In this document: piece by piece, positions 50,476 through 61,986 of the stretch
Layout: the number at the start of each line of letters is the position of its first letter
How positions within the stretch are numbered: position 1 is the first letter of the stretch
Assembly (NCBI GenBank): GCA_965644295.1
Contig: CBFFRP010000137.1
Location: 1-61,986, forward strand
DNA length: 61,986 bases
Direction of reading: 5' to 3'
Source of the DNA: Paraphysomonas bandaiensis
Lineage: Eukaryota > Chrysophyceae
Position numbers and translations under genes: made by a program
The notes under the pieces: model-generated
Seen by the model: the letters and a program-made list of their open reading frames with translations, nothing else
What the model was told of the DNA's origin: nothing
The model's database searches: none

Positions 50476-51736
50476 ATGAGTCAAACTATCCGTCTGTCTA
50501 ATGGTTCTGTGATGCCTACTATTGGTCTGGGCACATGGAAGATCGATAAATCGGTAATAGCGTATACGGTGTGGTGGATGTGTGTGATGTGGAGTGGTCA
50601 TGTAGGAGGTAACAGATGTGGTGTATAATGCCATTAAGAAGGGAGTTCGTCACTTGGATTGTGCATGTGATTACGGCAATGAAGTCGAGGTTGGTCTCGG
50701 CATTAAGAAGGCTATCGATGAAGGCTTGTGCACTCGTCAGGAGTTGTGGGTATACAGCAGATATACGCATACTTGTGATGGCCTCTGATTGTATATATAA
50801 TATAGGTTACATCAAAGCTATGGAATACCTATCATGCTCGTGAACACGTAGAGCTGGCATGCAGAAAGTCTTTGACTGATATCGGGCTGGATTATTTTGA
50901 CCTCTATCTGATCCACTTTCCCATCTCTCAGAAATTTGTCCCCATTGAGACCAGATATCCTCCTGAGTGGATTTATGACCCGAATGCTGAGAATCCACAC
51001 ATTGAGTTAGACCCTGTACCCCTGTCACAGACCTGGGCGGGCATGGAGGAACTGGTTGATCGCGGTCTTGTAAAGAACATCGGTGTTGCCAACCTTGTGG
51101 TATGTTGCTTAGCTAGTGCTTATTTTCATTCCATATGCTTCTCATTTTACTCTATTAAATCTTGTAGGCCCAGAGCTTGATGGACCTACTGAGCTACTGT
51201 CGCATTCGCCCTGTGGTTAACCAAGTTGAGATGCACCCTTACTTGGTACAAGCCGAACTCCTGGAGTACTGTAACATAGCCAATATCCACGTGACTGCCT
51301 TCTCTCCGCTAGGGTCATCGTCCTACATATGCCTTGGAATGGACGGTGGTAGGGGGGCTGGGGTTCTTAACGAGCCCTCTGTAAAGGCAATAGCCAGCTC
51401 TCATGGGAAAACTGCTGCCCAGGTTGTCCTCAGGTGGAATGTGCAACGTGGAGTATCTATTATCCCCAAGAGCTGCAAAATCGAAAGAATAGTCGAGAAC
51501 TTTGATTTGTTTGATTTTGAATTAACAGAGGAAGAGGTATTATATATACCATATTCTAAACATCATTTTATTTAATGTTATCTACCAGATGAATATCATT
51601 ACTGCACTGAATGCCAATGTTCGGTTCAATAACCCAGGTGACTATAACAACTTGTACATTGTACTTAGCTTAACGGTGTGACATTGTAGGTGTCTTTTGC
51701 AAGTTTATGGGAGGTGCTATACCTATTTTTGGGTAA
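50476..51736 (+). CDS. Aldo-keto reductase
   Basis: Six exons: 50476-50553, 50606-50749, 50806-51099, 51168-51536, 51589-51637, 51690-51736. Introns are 52-68 bp, GT-AG, and the product is 326 residues, the normal AKR length. The catalytic tetrad is complete: D44 and Y49 in [11 protein letters not shown]78 in VTSKLW, H111 in LYLIHFP. The substrate-side motif NQVEMHPYL and the NADPH-binding SIIPKS are present. AKRs reduce aldehydes and ketones with NADPH in the cytosol. At the third junction GTG is kept as the last exon codon because it gives [14 protein letters not shown], which aligns without a gap to the family. The substrate cannot be predicted. Confidence 0.95.
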
Positions 51737-52681
51737 GCGATTAACCCCTATCAGCAGAGTAAGACATCTTTGTTCTGGTATTGGTTAATGAAGCTACAAA
51801 TGATAAGTAACTGCATGCATTGCAAATTCACCGAAGCGCATGCATACGTTAGAATCATTTTTAAAAAATAATTGAAACAGTGATGAGGTCTGAGTTTTAT
51901 CTTTACTGGTTGAACATATCTACTAACACAGTCGTGCGTAGTTGACACAAAACTAACGAAGCAAACAAAAAATACGTGTAGATGTGTAGATACACTTTTT
52001 ATTGCAATGGCACGTATTGCCAACGGTTCCAAAGTACATTTACAACAATCGGATCCTTGTGTTGAGTTTTTCTTGTTCGCAAGCTGTAGTTTAAGGTTTT
52101 ACAAATTATAATGATTACTTGAATCTTGAATAATGCAGTAGTCAGAGATATTAGAATATGGATCTTATTCTAGTATATTCAGTATGTCACTTGAAGACAA
52201 TGCACGAGAATACAGTGAAATATTGTGATGTACAAATGCTGAGATGATATTGATAAACTGAAATAGTTTGATCTTTCAAGATATGTTCAGTAACGAGAGG
52301 TTCGCATATGTATGATATTATGCATGGATCAAAATGAGTTGGTGTTGTTTATCACTACTTCGTGTAAACGTTATTAATAAATATATCTACTGTAGTCTTA
52401 CGACAAATTCTCTCTGTGAACTAGCTTAAAATGAGCAAATTCCAATAAGAGACAGTACTATATAAGTTACTAATTATATGAGGTATGAGGTAATTTAGAA
52501 TTTAGAGTTTAGACAAACTAAAATGTATTTACTGTTTAAGATCGTGTCTATCTAATATTTAATAATATTAATTGGTAGTTGTAAGAAGGTCTAAGAAATT
52601 AATAATATTGAAAATATAGTTGATAAAAAATAATCGAAATCATTTAGGTCTGGAGGAAAGTCCGTTAAATCCTAAGGACCA

Positions 52682-53190
52682 TGCGCCAGACGCAGCTTGA
52701 GAGATGTGTAAAGAAGGGTTGGAAAAGTGGTCAGTAAGAAAAGGTAAGTGTATAAAATTACTACGCGAGCAACGAGCAACTCAACTACTTCTACTACTGT
52801 ACTGTATTCGCCCAAGGGCGCTACGATTACTGGAAGTCCAAAGACGACCCGAGACTGGACCACCGCCCACCGCACTCACGAACTCCACCACTCATACACA
52901 CAGAAACATAGCACCGAACCGCATGTAACCATCAGGCCCTAGAAAGCGACGCCGTCTCCGGCAACTCCACCTATGCCTGATACCCAAAAGGTGCACTGAG
53001 ACAACGCCACATTCCGCCTCCCCACCCACCTCTCAGCACACACACCTAGTGCTCGGTACACTCAAGACCTTAATGCAGAACCCAGTACCTCAGAGCCTGG
53101 TGGAATCTCATCCCAAGGGGAGATCCCCGGACAACGCGCGCCAGTGAGTCCAAAGACACACGAGCAGGGCGAAACTCACAAACAACATTA
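52682..53190 (+). other. GC-rich segment, possible transposon coding relic
   Basis: One forward frame reads KGATITGSPKTTRDWTTAHR, then, after stops, HTPSARYTQDLNAEPSTSEP and SSQGEIPGQRAPVSPKTHEQ. Composition is coding-like but the frame is interrupted and no domain is recognised. It abuts the 3' end of repeat family B at 53198, so it may be internal sequence of a fuller family-B element. Confidence 0.35.
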
Positions 53191-53197
53191 AGAACGG

Positions 53198-53395
53198 AAG
53201 TGGTCGCACCTTGGTGCTTGCGGCGACGCACAAGCAGCTTCTGTAGCGCTAAATTGTAGGATAATAGAATTTGTGCTGATTAGTTATGGGTAGAGGTCTA
53301 ACTAGTATGTCTAGCATTCAACTAGCCACTATATTGGCACAGGTTTTTAACGCCTTGCTAAATAATAAGACTTTCAATAATCAGAATACGTTGTT
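53198..53395 (+). repeat. Dispersed repeat family B, 3' part
   Basis: GGAAGTGGTCGCACCTTGGT through AATAATAAGACTTTCAAT matches 10736-10915 at high identity (about 90% by eye), with AGTTATGGGTAGAGGTCTAA inside. The 5' part of the family is absent here. Confidence 0.85.
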
Positions 53396-53488
53396 CATAT
53401 CATTACTATTACTGTACAATAAGACATACAAAATAGAAAAAAAGAAACATGACACAGTCCAGATTTGAATTCTCTCTATCGATAGCTA

Positions 53489-56400
53489 CTAACCTATCAG
53501 CTTCTGTAAAGAGTGTCGTAATAAAGATTCGTCATCATTTAGGACTTCGCCGTCAGTTGTGATAGCTTTTTTCCCCCAGTAAAGTGCATGACTACCTCTG
53601 TTGGCTAAGACGGGAAGTGATCTACAAGGACCATTTTTCCTGTCTAATGTACTTTTGATACAGTGGGTTTTCCAAGCAACTAAATCGTTAACATCTCGAT
53701 CAGGTACAGCCTCACTGGCAGTTTCATCATGACCGTGGAGATTTTTAAGACAAAATCTACATAAAATTACACCTTCAAATATGGACTAAAAAGACATACC
53801 GTGATTGCTTAGACGCCTTTTTACGACCGTCCGTGTATCTACACGATGTCGGGTCTCTTTCGATCATATTCTAGTAGACTTGATTAAAGAAAATATCATG
53901 AGTGTGAAATAGCTGTACCTGCCAGGATATTAATACATTCTGCCTAGTGGTCTTCTTCGATGTCTTGTTATCCTGATTGTCACTGGTCTTATGAACTGGT
54001 GATGACAAATCCCACGAAAACGACTGCTCTCCAGCTGCTGGGCTCTTCGGAGATATGGAAAGATTATATTCACTGTCTTGACGCCCAAACGCATCCACTG
54101 CATTTTCATTCTGTGTGTCCGCCCGTTGTACCCTACAGCAAAAATGACACAAATATTTAAAATTTTTTAGATTCGCACGATTTCAATAGCTCGTCCTTCC
54201 CATATTCTCCTTTCAAGTTTTTCCCTCTATATGTATTACATCGCATCATACGTGGTGAAAATCAACTGTAGACATGCGTACCTGTGGTATGGAATACGCG
54301 GACTTCCCGGCTTATGGTTATGTAAGTATCGTGTATTCCACAAGTGCTCAGGAACAACAATTTTCTTCTTATTAGTCTTCACAGCAGTTAGTCTGTTATC
54401 CTCAGTCGAGTTCAGAAGAATTCGATCAATAGCATCCAACGCACGAGGATTTCCTTCACGAGCAGATTCTTTGTCCTGCGGAGTATCATACTTTTAGGTG
54501 GAAACTATTTTCAGTACGATACAAAACCTTTGAAGAATGTCGAGACACTTTTGATGAAGATGATCCCATGCTAAACTCATCATCAAAAAGTCCACTTGCA
54601 CAACTGTTTCGTAACGAACTGATACAGCGACGTTCAGAAGGAATAGTATATTTGCCATTCAACACCATACCTAGAATGCATATATCTATTACGTAATCTG
54701 GATCGAGAATCCTTGTCGCTGCCAACAATCGACTTCTGTTTCACTACCACAAGGCGCGCGTTTCCGTCCTTATCCACTAATTTCATTGTTTCAACTCCAA
54801 CTGTATATATAGTACTCATGCGAACAAAGGTTTCCTTTACCTACAAGTTAATGTTAATCGCTTATTTTCCTGCAGTGTATATTCTTACAAATGACGGCTT
54901 CGACGTAACAACCGATGCAGCCATTGATCGTTGAGGCAAAAGTAGAGGAGGTGGACGTTTCGGTGCATCGGGCTCTGAACTCAGTTCTCCGCTGATAGTA
55001 GACATGCTGATACTACTGTTTATTACACACCCCATTAAATGATTCAAGAATAAAGAATGACATACTTTCCACCCAACTGTCCAAGCTGCTTCTTTGTAGT
55101 CATGTAAGATATATACTACAACACAGATGTTATCATCACCTAGCTCAGCATGAAAATTTCACCTGCTCTATTCTAGGAACATTGGGGTTAATTCTGTATT
55201 GAGGGTCAATGAAAGATATCTCTGACTCAGATGTAGGGTCTTGCAGAGTGGATGCCTGTGAGTCGAAATCGCTCAACGCAGTTGCTGCTGCGATTGCCAA
55301 AATTCCTGCGGATGCCTCCGGGTCAGTGTCAAACTGTGTTTTGCGTATAATACGACTTTTCTAAAAAAGGGACAAGTGCGTTATTAGTTATACAGTGCAT
55401 ATTTTATGGATAGATATATCGCGGTCTTACATCTTTTTCTTCCTCCAGTTCGTCATCTTGTCGAATAACATATGCGGCCAACGCTCGTTGGAACTTGTCT
55501 TCGATAACAGCCTGTCGCATGGCATTTACCGTACCTATAGCAGAAGTGCAACCAGAATCCTTCTTGGCGAGGATTGCCTTCGTTTTCGTAATAACGTTAT
55601 TCTGCAAATAGATCCTAAAATTCGTGCAAAGAAAACAATAGAAAACGTACCTGTGCCATGACTCTCATGGCATGTAATTCTCTCTTCTTAATCTTTTTAT
55701 GAATAGCCTGTGCATGGTGCAGTGCAGCAGCAGAGAGCACAGGGACATTGCGAAAATACTGGCCATGAATATCCACCTCAGTATTTTGTCGGGACTTAAC
55801 TTCTTTCGGGCTACCGAGATTGTTATTGCCGTTTCTTTTTTTTTGTGGCGAGTGTGAATTAGATTTGTCTGTATCAAGCCTCTTTGCGCCATTGATATGT
55901 GCAGATTTTGAGGTCACTTTTTGGGGGCTCAAATTTCCAGTGTGACGATTCTGTAGCTTCGCAGGCATGGCTGCTTGTTCAAGCTCTTCTTGCTCCCTCT
56001 CCTGCACTAGAATATCACGAATTTGGAGTGGCATTTGAGTGGCCTTAAGTGCCCTGCCGCGATATGGGTTATGCATCGCGATAGCTTTCCTCAGGCTATG
56101 GAAGGTTGAGTGCAGAATCAAGTCATCATTAAGTGACTCAAGCTTCCCAGACTCCAGTGGGTAGTCCTTATATACCAGGGCGGAGTACTTTTCGACACCC
56201 AGTCTGCTTGCCAAAAATGAAATTCCGAACCCTGTAACCTCGAAAAAAGAGGCAGTCTCAGAGACAACTAAACCAGACGATTCAAAAGTTGTATCAGTCC
56301 CGACCATCCCCTCATCCCCAATAATACTTCCCGATTTTAAAATAAAACACTTGTCACAGTCAAGGTGCTGGAAGGGCTGATTGTGTTTGTTCATACCATC

Positions 56401-57402
56401 AGTATACTCTCGTGTGTCCAGAAGTATTTCCCCGGACAATACGATGTATAGTCTGTCCACCGGGTCACCCTTGCGGAAGAGTACGCTGCCGCGCTTGTAA
56501 TCAGTCTTTTCCATGCAACTGGCGGCCTCCATTACATCAATCATAGAGGCCTTGTATACAAGACCGGACTGACGTAGGTAATCCATCAGTTCTGCAGATG
56601 CAGGTGCATTACGCTCGTCGCCTTTAACAATAGCGTGGCGATGTTCCAATAATTCAAGTAAAGCTGCGGCAGGGAGAACGATAAGATCAACTGGTCCGTC
56701 GTCACCCGCACGCACTGTAGCCGACCGCTTCATTTTCGTCATTGTGGATAGCTCACCAAATCCAGATCCCCTCGAGACGGTATCAATAACTTTCCCTGTG
56801 TCAAGTATATTTTGAACTTCCTGTTCATTTCTATTCTTTTTGGCTGAGTGTAACTGTAACAACTGCACAGAGTCTGGGGGAAATATTACTATATTCACAG
56901 TGCCATTCACCACTGTATAGTGACCTTCTTCTGGCTTCGGTAGTTCATTCTGTGTTAGAATAGGCAATCTTGGCTGATAGCGTTCTAAACGGCAATGCTG
57001 AATAGCATTTACAACTGCAGTTTTACTCTTACACATAAAGAGTGTGTATGCGAGCCCAGTAGGATCAAGATCCTGGTTCTGAAAAGCCCATTTCGATATA
57101 ACTTCAACTTCCAATTCACTGCGCAGTTCATCATCTGGAATAATTTGAGATAATATCGCCACAACATCCTTCGAATAGTCGTGAACGACATCTGTGTTGA
57201 TGATCCAGCGCTGCCACGCCTGAGAGAGCAATCGCTGTCTGTTCCTGCAGGTCACCACCAGAATAGCTTTAGTCATCGGACTCAAATTAGATATTACTGG
57301 ATCCTCCTCTATTGTGTATATGCTCTTGCGAGTGAGACATCGTATGAGCTTCGAGTGCTCTCTCATGTATGGGGTGTGATTCTTTCCAGGCGACACAGAC
57401 AT
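53489..57402 (-). CDS. Protein with two cyclic-nucleotide-binding-like domains
   Basis: Eleven exons on the minus strand: 55651-57402, 55431-55601, 55163-55360, 55066-55115, 54889-55015, 54671-54840, 54528-54603, 54282-54490, 53919-54132, 53800-53870, 53489-53756. Introns are 37-149 bp, all GT-AG, phases agree, and the product is 1101 residues from the ATG at 57402. A CNBD-type beta-barrel spans about 125-245, with a phosphate-binding-cassette-like GFGELSTMTKMKRSATVRA at 215-233. A second spans about 285-400 (GSVLFRKGDPVDRLYIVLSG), with a degenerate cassette (GDEGMVG...ESS). The rest is low-complexity and basic, with SPQK repeats, and looks disordered. No kinase, channel or exchange-factor domain is attached, so it is a CNBD-only scaffold. 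Whether it binds cAMP or cGMP is unknown. The last exons were added by splice logic alone and are slightly less certain. Confidence 0.85.
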
Positions 57403-57534
57403 CACTCCGCTCTATGAATAATAACAGAGACACACAGAGAGATAGATAAGAGATGAGAGGGTGGTTATCAGTGAGGGAGTGAGGGCGTGACTCCGCTTCT
57501 CTGTTCTTGCGATCGCTATCAGGCAGTTCAGTAC

Positions 57535-57690
57535 ATGCATCGGCAGACTGCATCATATATTTCGGATATAAATTGAAGCAAATATTATTTATATTACTGA
57601 TATACAACTACGGCTGGAATACACATAATTGTTGTCTCAAAATTAGAGGCATCTTGGAACAAAAATAAATAAAGGATGCCGATACGATGT
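57535..57690. repeat. Dispersed repeat family C, copy 2
   Basis: ATATAAATTGAAGCAAATAT, ACAACTACGGCTGGAATACA, CATAATTGTTG and AAGGATGCCGATA parallel 12510-12665 in the same order. It lies 130-290 bp upstream of the cyclic-nucleotide-binding-like gene. Confidence 0.7.
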
Positions 57691-58767
57691 GCGTTATGTG
57701 GGTATACGGGCCTCTATACAGCACTGTACTCTGCTGTACTCTCCACACGTACATAGACGCACCAGTGTATACAGCTGTATATAGTCTGTATATGTTACGA
57801 AGTCGTAACGGTCAGGTGCGTTGCTCTCTGCCGCACCACGACATCACGTCAGGCAGTGCATCTCAATGACATAGCTAAGCAGTATGGAATATCTTGGTAT
57901 CCATGTCCTTATTTCAACTCCATGTTAAGTGGAATTGGTAATACGGTTTTCAATGTTCACTGGAGATGATAAATGTGTCTGATATATTACGAAAGAACCA
58001 TGCAACTTGCATTCTCAAGTGGTTCATAAAATTCGATGACTGCAGTCTGGCTTCGACCAGATGAAGGGTGAATACTGATGTATGGACAGACACAAGATGG
58101 AATTAACTAAATACATATTATGCACGTTGAATTATCTGTCAACCAGGGGCACTCGCGATTAAGAAATAGCTGTTATGCTTACAAGTCCTGCTTTGCGATA
58201 CGATATTAAAAAAACTGTGGAAAGCATAAAACAGAGGAAGACAAAGAATTATGGTGGTCCGACTCCATCAATAGAATTAGTAGTGGTAAGGTATATACTC
58301 ATAATTGAAATCGTAGTTAAGAACTAGATAATGTTTTGGTACAATGTCTTAGAATCGAAGGCATACACAAGCATTCCATTTTAATTCACTTATCCGTATA
58401 ACAACGTTTTTGAGTGTTAGTGCCATTAATGTGATGCGCTTTTAAATCAAACACGAACACGCCTGGAGTGGTATCAAATAAACGCGATTTTGAATGTCGA
58501 ATAGTATGTCCACTCCTATCCATATGTGTCACAGTGTCACTACCAACAACACTACCATGTCAAATATTAACATTACTATAGCGCTGTTTCATAATAAGTT
58601 TCATACCTATGTTATATATACGTAAGTTATATTTATAAATTGCTGTCTAAATTAGACATTTATATATATTTATTATAGATTGCTGTCTAAAAAACGAGGG
58701 AGGCGGGACAAGGACAAGCCTTTTTCTACCCCAACCCCTCAAGGGGCTCTTCTCTTCGAGTGTTTCC

Positions 58768-58797
58768 AATTACAACTGCAAGCTTGCAGTTGTAATT
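58768..58797. repeat. 30-bp perfect palindrome
   Basis: Two 15-bp arms, AATTACAACTGCAAG and its exact complement, with no spacer. It sits next to the CCCCTCAAGGGG hairpin (about 58735) at the edge of the AT-rich segment. It resembles intergenic hairpins of organelle genomes but may simply be a transposon remnant. Confidence 0.8.
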
Positions 58798-59022
58798 CCT
58801 TCTCTTTGCTAATTTAACTTTATATATTTTTAATTACTTTATATATTATTAATAACTTTTAATTACTTTATATATTATTTATATTCTTAAATAAAATTAA
58901 TAACTTTATATATTATTTATAATGTTTATAATAAAAAGTAATATAGATAGTAAAGTAGATTTAATAAGTAGATTTAATAGTAGATATAGGGGGAGGGAAA
59001 AATTAAAATGAAAAATAATTTA

Positions 59023-59205
59023 GTTGAAGTGTAAACTTCGCTTCCGTAGTTTTCCTATCACATACGCACTACGTATTATGAATGAATGGATAGTATGTCA
59101 CATGCATGCATATCCATTCATTGTCATCACACATTGACATGTTTACATCAGTTGTCCTTAATATATAATATACCTTTTCTCCTCTAAAGTACTTCATACT
59201 TTAAC
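59023..59205 (+). repeat. 5' LTR of the non-autonomous element
   Basis: 183 bp, containing the CATTCATTG / GAATGAATGG inverted words around ATGCATGC. Followed directly by the primer-binding-like sequence. Confidence 0.9.
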
Positions 59206-61518
59206 TTGGTAGCAGATGGTTACGATAACCAACCTTATTTATTTGTTTGTTCGCCTCCACATCACTGGTGGAATGACGGCATCAACATATGAAACAAGCC
59301 TGTCATCTGTACACAGACGAAATACACGATGTGCTTCCTTTGAACTCTGCTGTTTCTCGAAAACTCGAAAATCCGGGGGTTTTTGGAATCAATTTCCGGA
59401 AAATATGTACCTTTTTGTTCAAACTCGGAAAATCGTTTTTTTAAAGAGAATATTTCCGGAGAATATGCATTTTTTTTGGGCACTGAAAACAAATCGACAG
59501 TCTGTCTGTTCCTTGTTTGTGTTCCTGCAGTGTGTATTATATGACTTTAAGGAGATGACAGTGTATACACTAATGCACATGTCCATTCCAGCCAGTCTGA
59601 TTTTGATGACTTGTCTCCACCATGTGTGCTGATTTTGACACCTTGAGACGCTTTGTCCGGTGATACACCAGGAGTGGTTAGACTTCATGTTGATGGCTGT
59701 GAATATTCTTTCGATGACTACTATTCGCCTTCTCAGGGAGTCAACCCTGCAGTAAGAGATCGCTTGTTATGAGCTATATGTTAGCCTCGCACAGCAGTAG
59801 TGTTTGAGAGCATGGATTCTCTTCTCTTTATTCAACGAGAGTAGTTATTTATCAAGAGTTCGACGATGGTGATTGCTTTATCTTATCCACAAGGGTTTCA
59901 CTGTACACCAGCTTGTACTCCAATACGTGTTCCCAGAGGATGTTGCTCTGTTCATCAGCAGCATATATATATTATATATGGATTATTATCTTCGTCTGCT
60001 TCTTTCTCTGGTGATGTATCAGATATAATGGTTATACACCATTTGTTGTTGCTCTGTTTGGCGTATCATGTATATCGGCTTACAGTAGAGCACTTCAATC
60101 AGGACTTATGTCTTTATATTTATCTATCTGATGAATTATTGAGTGCTGATCTCTTCCGTCCAGTATATATTATGGTTGAGAGCAGTATCCCCTCCCAATA
60201 TTGTGATATCTCAGGACATGTATAGTTATATGGTTCTAGATACTACGGATGTTCAATTCATTCAGCATTCTTTTACCTTTCCAAGCACGGGAGCGGATTT
60301 ATGATAAATCCGACGATGAACTTAACCACGAGGATGATACCGACGGGAATGACCCCTCTAAACCTAGTTCCGAACCCGATGTTATTGTGCATGACGAGAA
60401 ATCTGTTGGAGCAGCCAACGAGCCAGCTACCTCAGAAATCGCGTTACAGCCGGCTTTCGATATGACCCCTCAGACTGAAGGTCGTTCCTTCAATACGACG
60501 GGAACATCATCGCAACAGCCCCAGGAAAGAGTATAGTTTATTGCCCCCTATTTATGGCAGGCATATCATATTTTAGCCCCTTATCATTATAAAAGGCAGG
60601 CATATATATCTCTTTTATTTCACTAGTATGGAATAGTGCTGGCTTTGTTCCACAGGTAGAACAGCCTCACAATCAGAGTTTTAACTCTGCTGCCCTACTA
60701 TTATAGAGGCACTGATTATCTTAATCTGCATTGCGCACTTTCATGCGATATATGCAATTATCAGTTCAGCGTTTGTATTTACCTGGCTCTATATAGTCCA
60801 GTGATTTAATATGTTTCATCTGTTCTTTCATTGTTGTCATGTAGACATTCAACAGAAAACATTTCCATATTAAGCTGTTCATGATTTTCAAGCATTTCAA
60901 GGTGACAGGTATATAATACTATATTGATTATAATCATTAAGATTCACTTGTTATGCATATTATCTATCTTATATTCTGATGTATCATACTTATGATATGA
61001 ACATTAAATTATGATACTATATTTTGTTTGTTTAACCATGTCAGGCAATATTACAAGCATATATAGTTGATTCAATTCTTCGTCTACTCCATATGAACCT
61101 CGTATGTTGTCATAGCGTGGATTGATTTGCTTTGAAGTTTGTGACTTCTTCAGAACTATAGTGGTTCTACGATACGATGACCGTTGTGTTCATAATATCA
61201 GTATATATATATATACATATATTATATATACATATGTCATTACCTATATATTATATTAGTGGGAGTGTATGACTCGTAGATGGTATGCCCCATCTGGTCC
61301 TCTGCACACACTATATCTTATAGTTATGGTATATATATTCTATTATTGGATACTTTCCCTTTTGTTTTCCCATGCATCCATTATACCATCATGGTTTTCT
61401 TTTCGGGTTTTCAGTATCTATTCTATTTTCAGTATCTATTCTATTTTCAGTATCTAGCTTATTAGTACCTAGTTTTCATGTTGTCCATTACATACGTACG
61501 CTTAGTTTTAGGGGGAGA

Positions 61519-61701
61519 GTTGAAGTGTAAACTTCGCTTCCGTAGTTTTCCTATCACATACGCACTACGTATTATGAATGAATGGATAGTATGTCACATG
61601 CATGCATATCCATTCATTGTCATCACACATTGACATGTTTACATCAGTTGTCCTTAATATATAATATACCTTTTCTCCTCTAAAGTACTTCATACTTTAA
61701 C
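61519..61701 (+). repeat. 3' LTR of the non-autonomous element
   Basis: 183 bp, matching the 5' LTR by eye without differences that I can see, preceded by GGGGGAGA and followed by the TAATTTA duplication. Confidence 0.9.
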
Positions 61702-61811
61702 TAATTTAAATTTGTAAAGGTTGTAAAACCCCGGGATTCTACCATAAAAACTACTTATTAAATCTACTTTGTTATCTATATGACTTTTTTATAATAATGT
61801 ATAATGACAAA

Positions 61812-61910
61812 GCTTTAAGCTCTGGAATGTAGTTGTAGTGATATAATGGCGAATATGCTTAAAGCTCTGGAATGTAGTTGTAGTGATATAATGGCGAATA
61901 TGCTTAAAGC
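61812..61910. repeat. 45-bp tandem duplication near the window end
   Basis: Two full units of 45 bp starting GCTTTAAGCTCTGGAATG at 61812 and GCTTAAAGCTCTGGAATG at 61857, plus the first 9 bp of a third. They lie in the AT-rich segment outside the LTR element. Confidence 0.9.
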
Positions 61911-61986
61911 AAAAACGTCCCAATTTTTATATAAAAACCTTGATTTATATAAAAACCCTTAATTTCACAATTTTATAAAAATATAT

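Larger units (their letters stand above)
51737..53488. other. Intergenic region
   Basis: 51737-52640 is AT-rich and empty. 52682-53180 is markedly GC-richer and has protein-like but broken frames (see separate entry). 53198-53395 is the 3' part of repeat family B. The remainder is 3' flank of the minus-strand gene at 53489. Confidence 0.5.
57403..59022. other. Upstream and AT-rich intergenic region
   Basis: Contains repeat family C copy 2 (57535-57690), a stem-loop-prone GC patch with CCCCTCAAGGGG near 58735, a 30-bp perfect palindrome (58768-58797), and from about 58800 very AT-rich sequence that continues beyond the LTR element. No gene is supported. Confidence 0.5.
59023..61701 (+). mobile_element. 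Non-autonomous LTR retrotransposon, 2.7 kb
   Basis: Identical or nearly identical 183-bp LTRs (59023-59205 and 61519-61701) begin GTTGAAGTGTAAACTTCGC and end TTCATACTTTAAC. The primer-binding-like TGGTAGCAGATGG starts at 59207 and a purine tract TTTTAGGGGGAGA precedes the 3' LTR. The flanks share TAATTTA (59016-59022 and 61702-61708), a target duplication of five bases or more. The 2.3-kb interior has no gag or pol: only short frames such as one at 60249-60536 (DDELNHEDDTDGNDPSKPSS). It must depend on another element's enzymes. The primer site is similar to that of the Copia element, suggesting a Copia-type helper (inference). Confidence 0.88.
58926..61797. repeat. Inverted repeat split by the LTR element
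   Basis: Left arm 58926-58971 (…ATATAGATAGTAAAGTAGAT...) and right arm 61751-61797 (complement …ATATAGATAACAAAGTAGAT...) are about 85-90% identical over 45 bp. Without the LTR element they would be about 95 bp apart and form a hairpin. The LTR element therefore landed between the arms of an older hairpin-forming sequence. Confidence 0.75.

Noticed and set aside
50149-50501. MYVC-repeat frames and extension of the minus-strand gene through the second array
   Set aside because: Same microsatellite artefact. The minus-strand gene is started at the ATG at 50128, after the array, where a signal peptide begins.
1-61986. tRNA, rRNA, CRISPR or bacterial-type operon structures
   Set aside because: I looked for clover-leaf words, rRNA core motifs and regularly spaced repeats with unique spacers and found none; short promising words (for example near 5190) do not fold as tRNA.

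Overview
This window is eukaryotic nuclear DNA from a unicellular protist, probably a stramenopile-type alga or a relative. The evidence is: 33 GT-AG introns that I could place by frame and phase, nearly all 37-70 bp; eukaryote-only genes (MAD1, RRS1, a P4-type flippase, inositol-pentakisphosphate 2-kinase, an arrestin-fold protein); ankyrin repeats of the 'GxLPLHxA' style; a Ser/Thr/Pro-rich SPTxxPS stalk; Copia LTR elements; hAT-type DNA transposons; and a short TTAGGG-type telomere-like array. The species cannot be fixed from the sequence alone.

Layout: an ankyrin protein (2747-4588, +); a hAT-derived repeat cluster (5.6-6.6 kb); a divergent pair of arrestin-like protein (7182-8726, -) and small coiled-coil protein (9148-9648, +, two exons); a repeat-rich stretch; a FkbM-type methyltransferase (12854-13834, +); a nest of transposon remnants with a solo LTR (14.3-15.4 kb); RRS1 (16345-17758, +, five exons); a composite hAT/other repeat block (18.1-20.1 kb); a divergent pair of TPR protein (20587-21791, -, four exons) and IPK1-like kinase (23168-24778, +) whose shared promoter region is almost entirely a 1.2-kb (GTAT)n array; an 8-kb single-exon gene for a membrane-anchored protein with three subtilisin domains (25886-33952, -); an internally deleted Copia retrotransposon with LTRs identical by eye (35315-39452); a divergent pair of MAD1 (39945-42337, -, four exons) and P4-ATPase (42984-46656, +, eight exons); a repeat/relic stretch; a divergent pair of an unrecognised secreted protein (49196-50128, -) and aldo-keto reductase (50476-51736, +, six exons), again separated by a (GTAT)n array; a cyclic-nucleotide-binding-fold protein (53489-57402, -, eleven exons); and a terminal AT-rich region containing a 2.7-kb non-autonomous LTR element (59023-61701).

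The genes do not form a pathway. They are ordinary housekeeping and surface functions: spindle checkpoint, ribosome assembly, lipid asymmetry, inositol phosphate metabolism, signalling and extracellular proteolysis. Head-to-head pairs with short shared promoters recur. The most unusual objects are the triple subtilisin, in which each protease seems to be inserted inside a split beta-sandwich domain and the three protease blocks are kept almost identical, and the two divergent promoters filled by the same tetranucleotide array. Several mobile elements can be dated relative to one another from target-site duplications.
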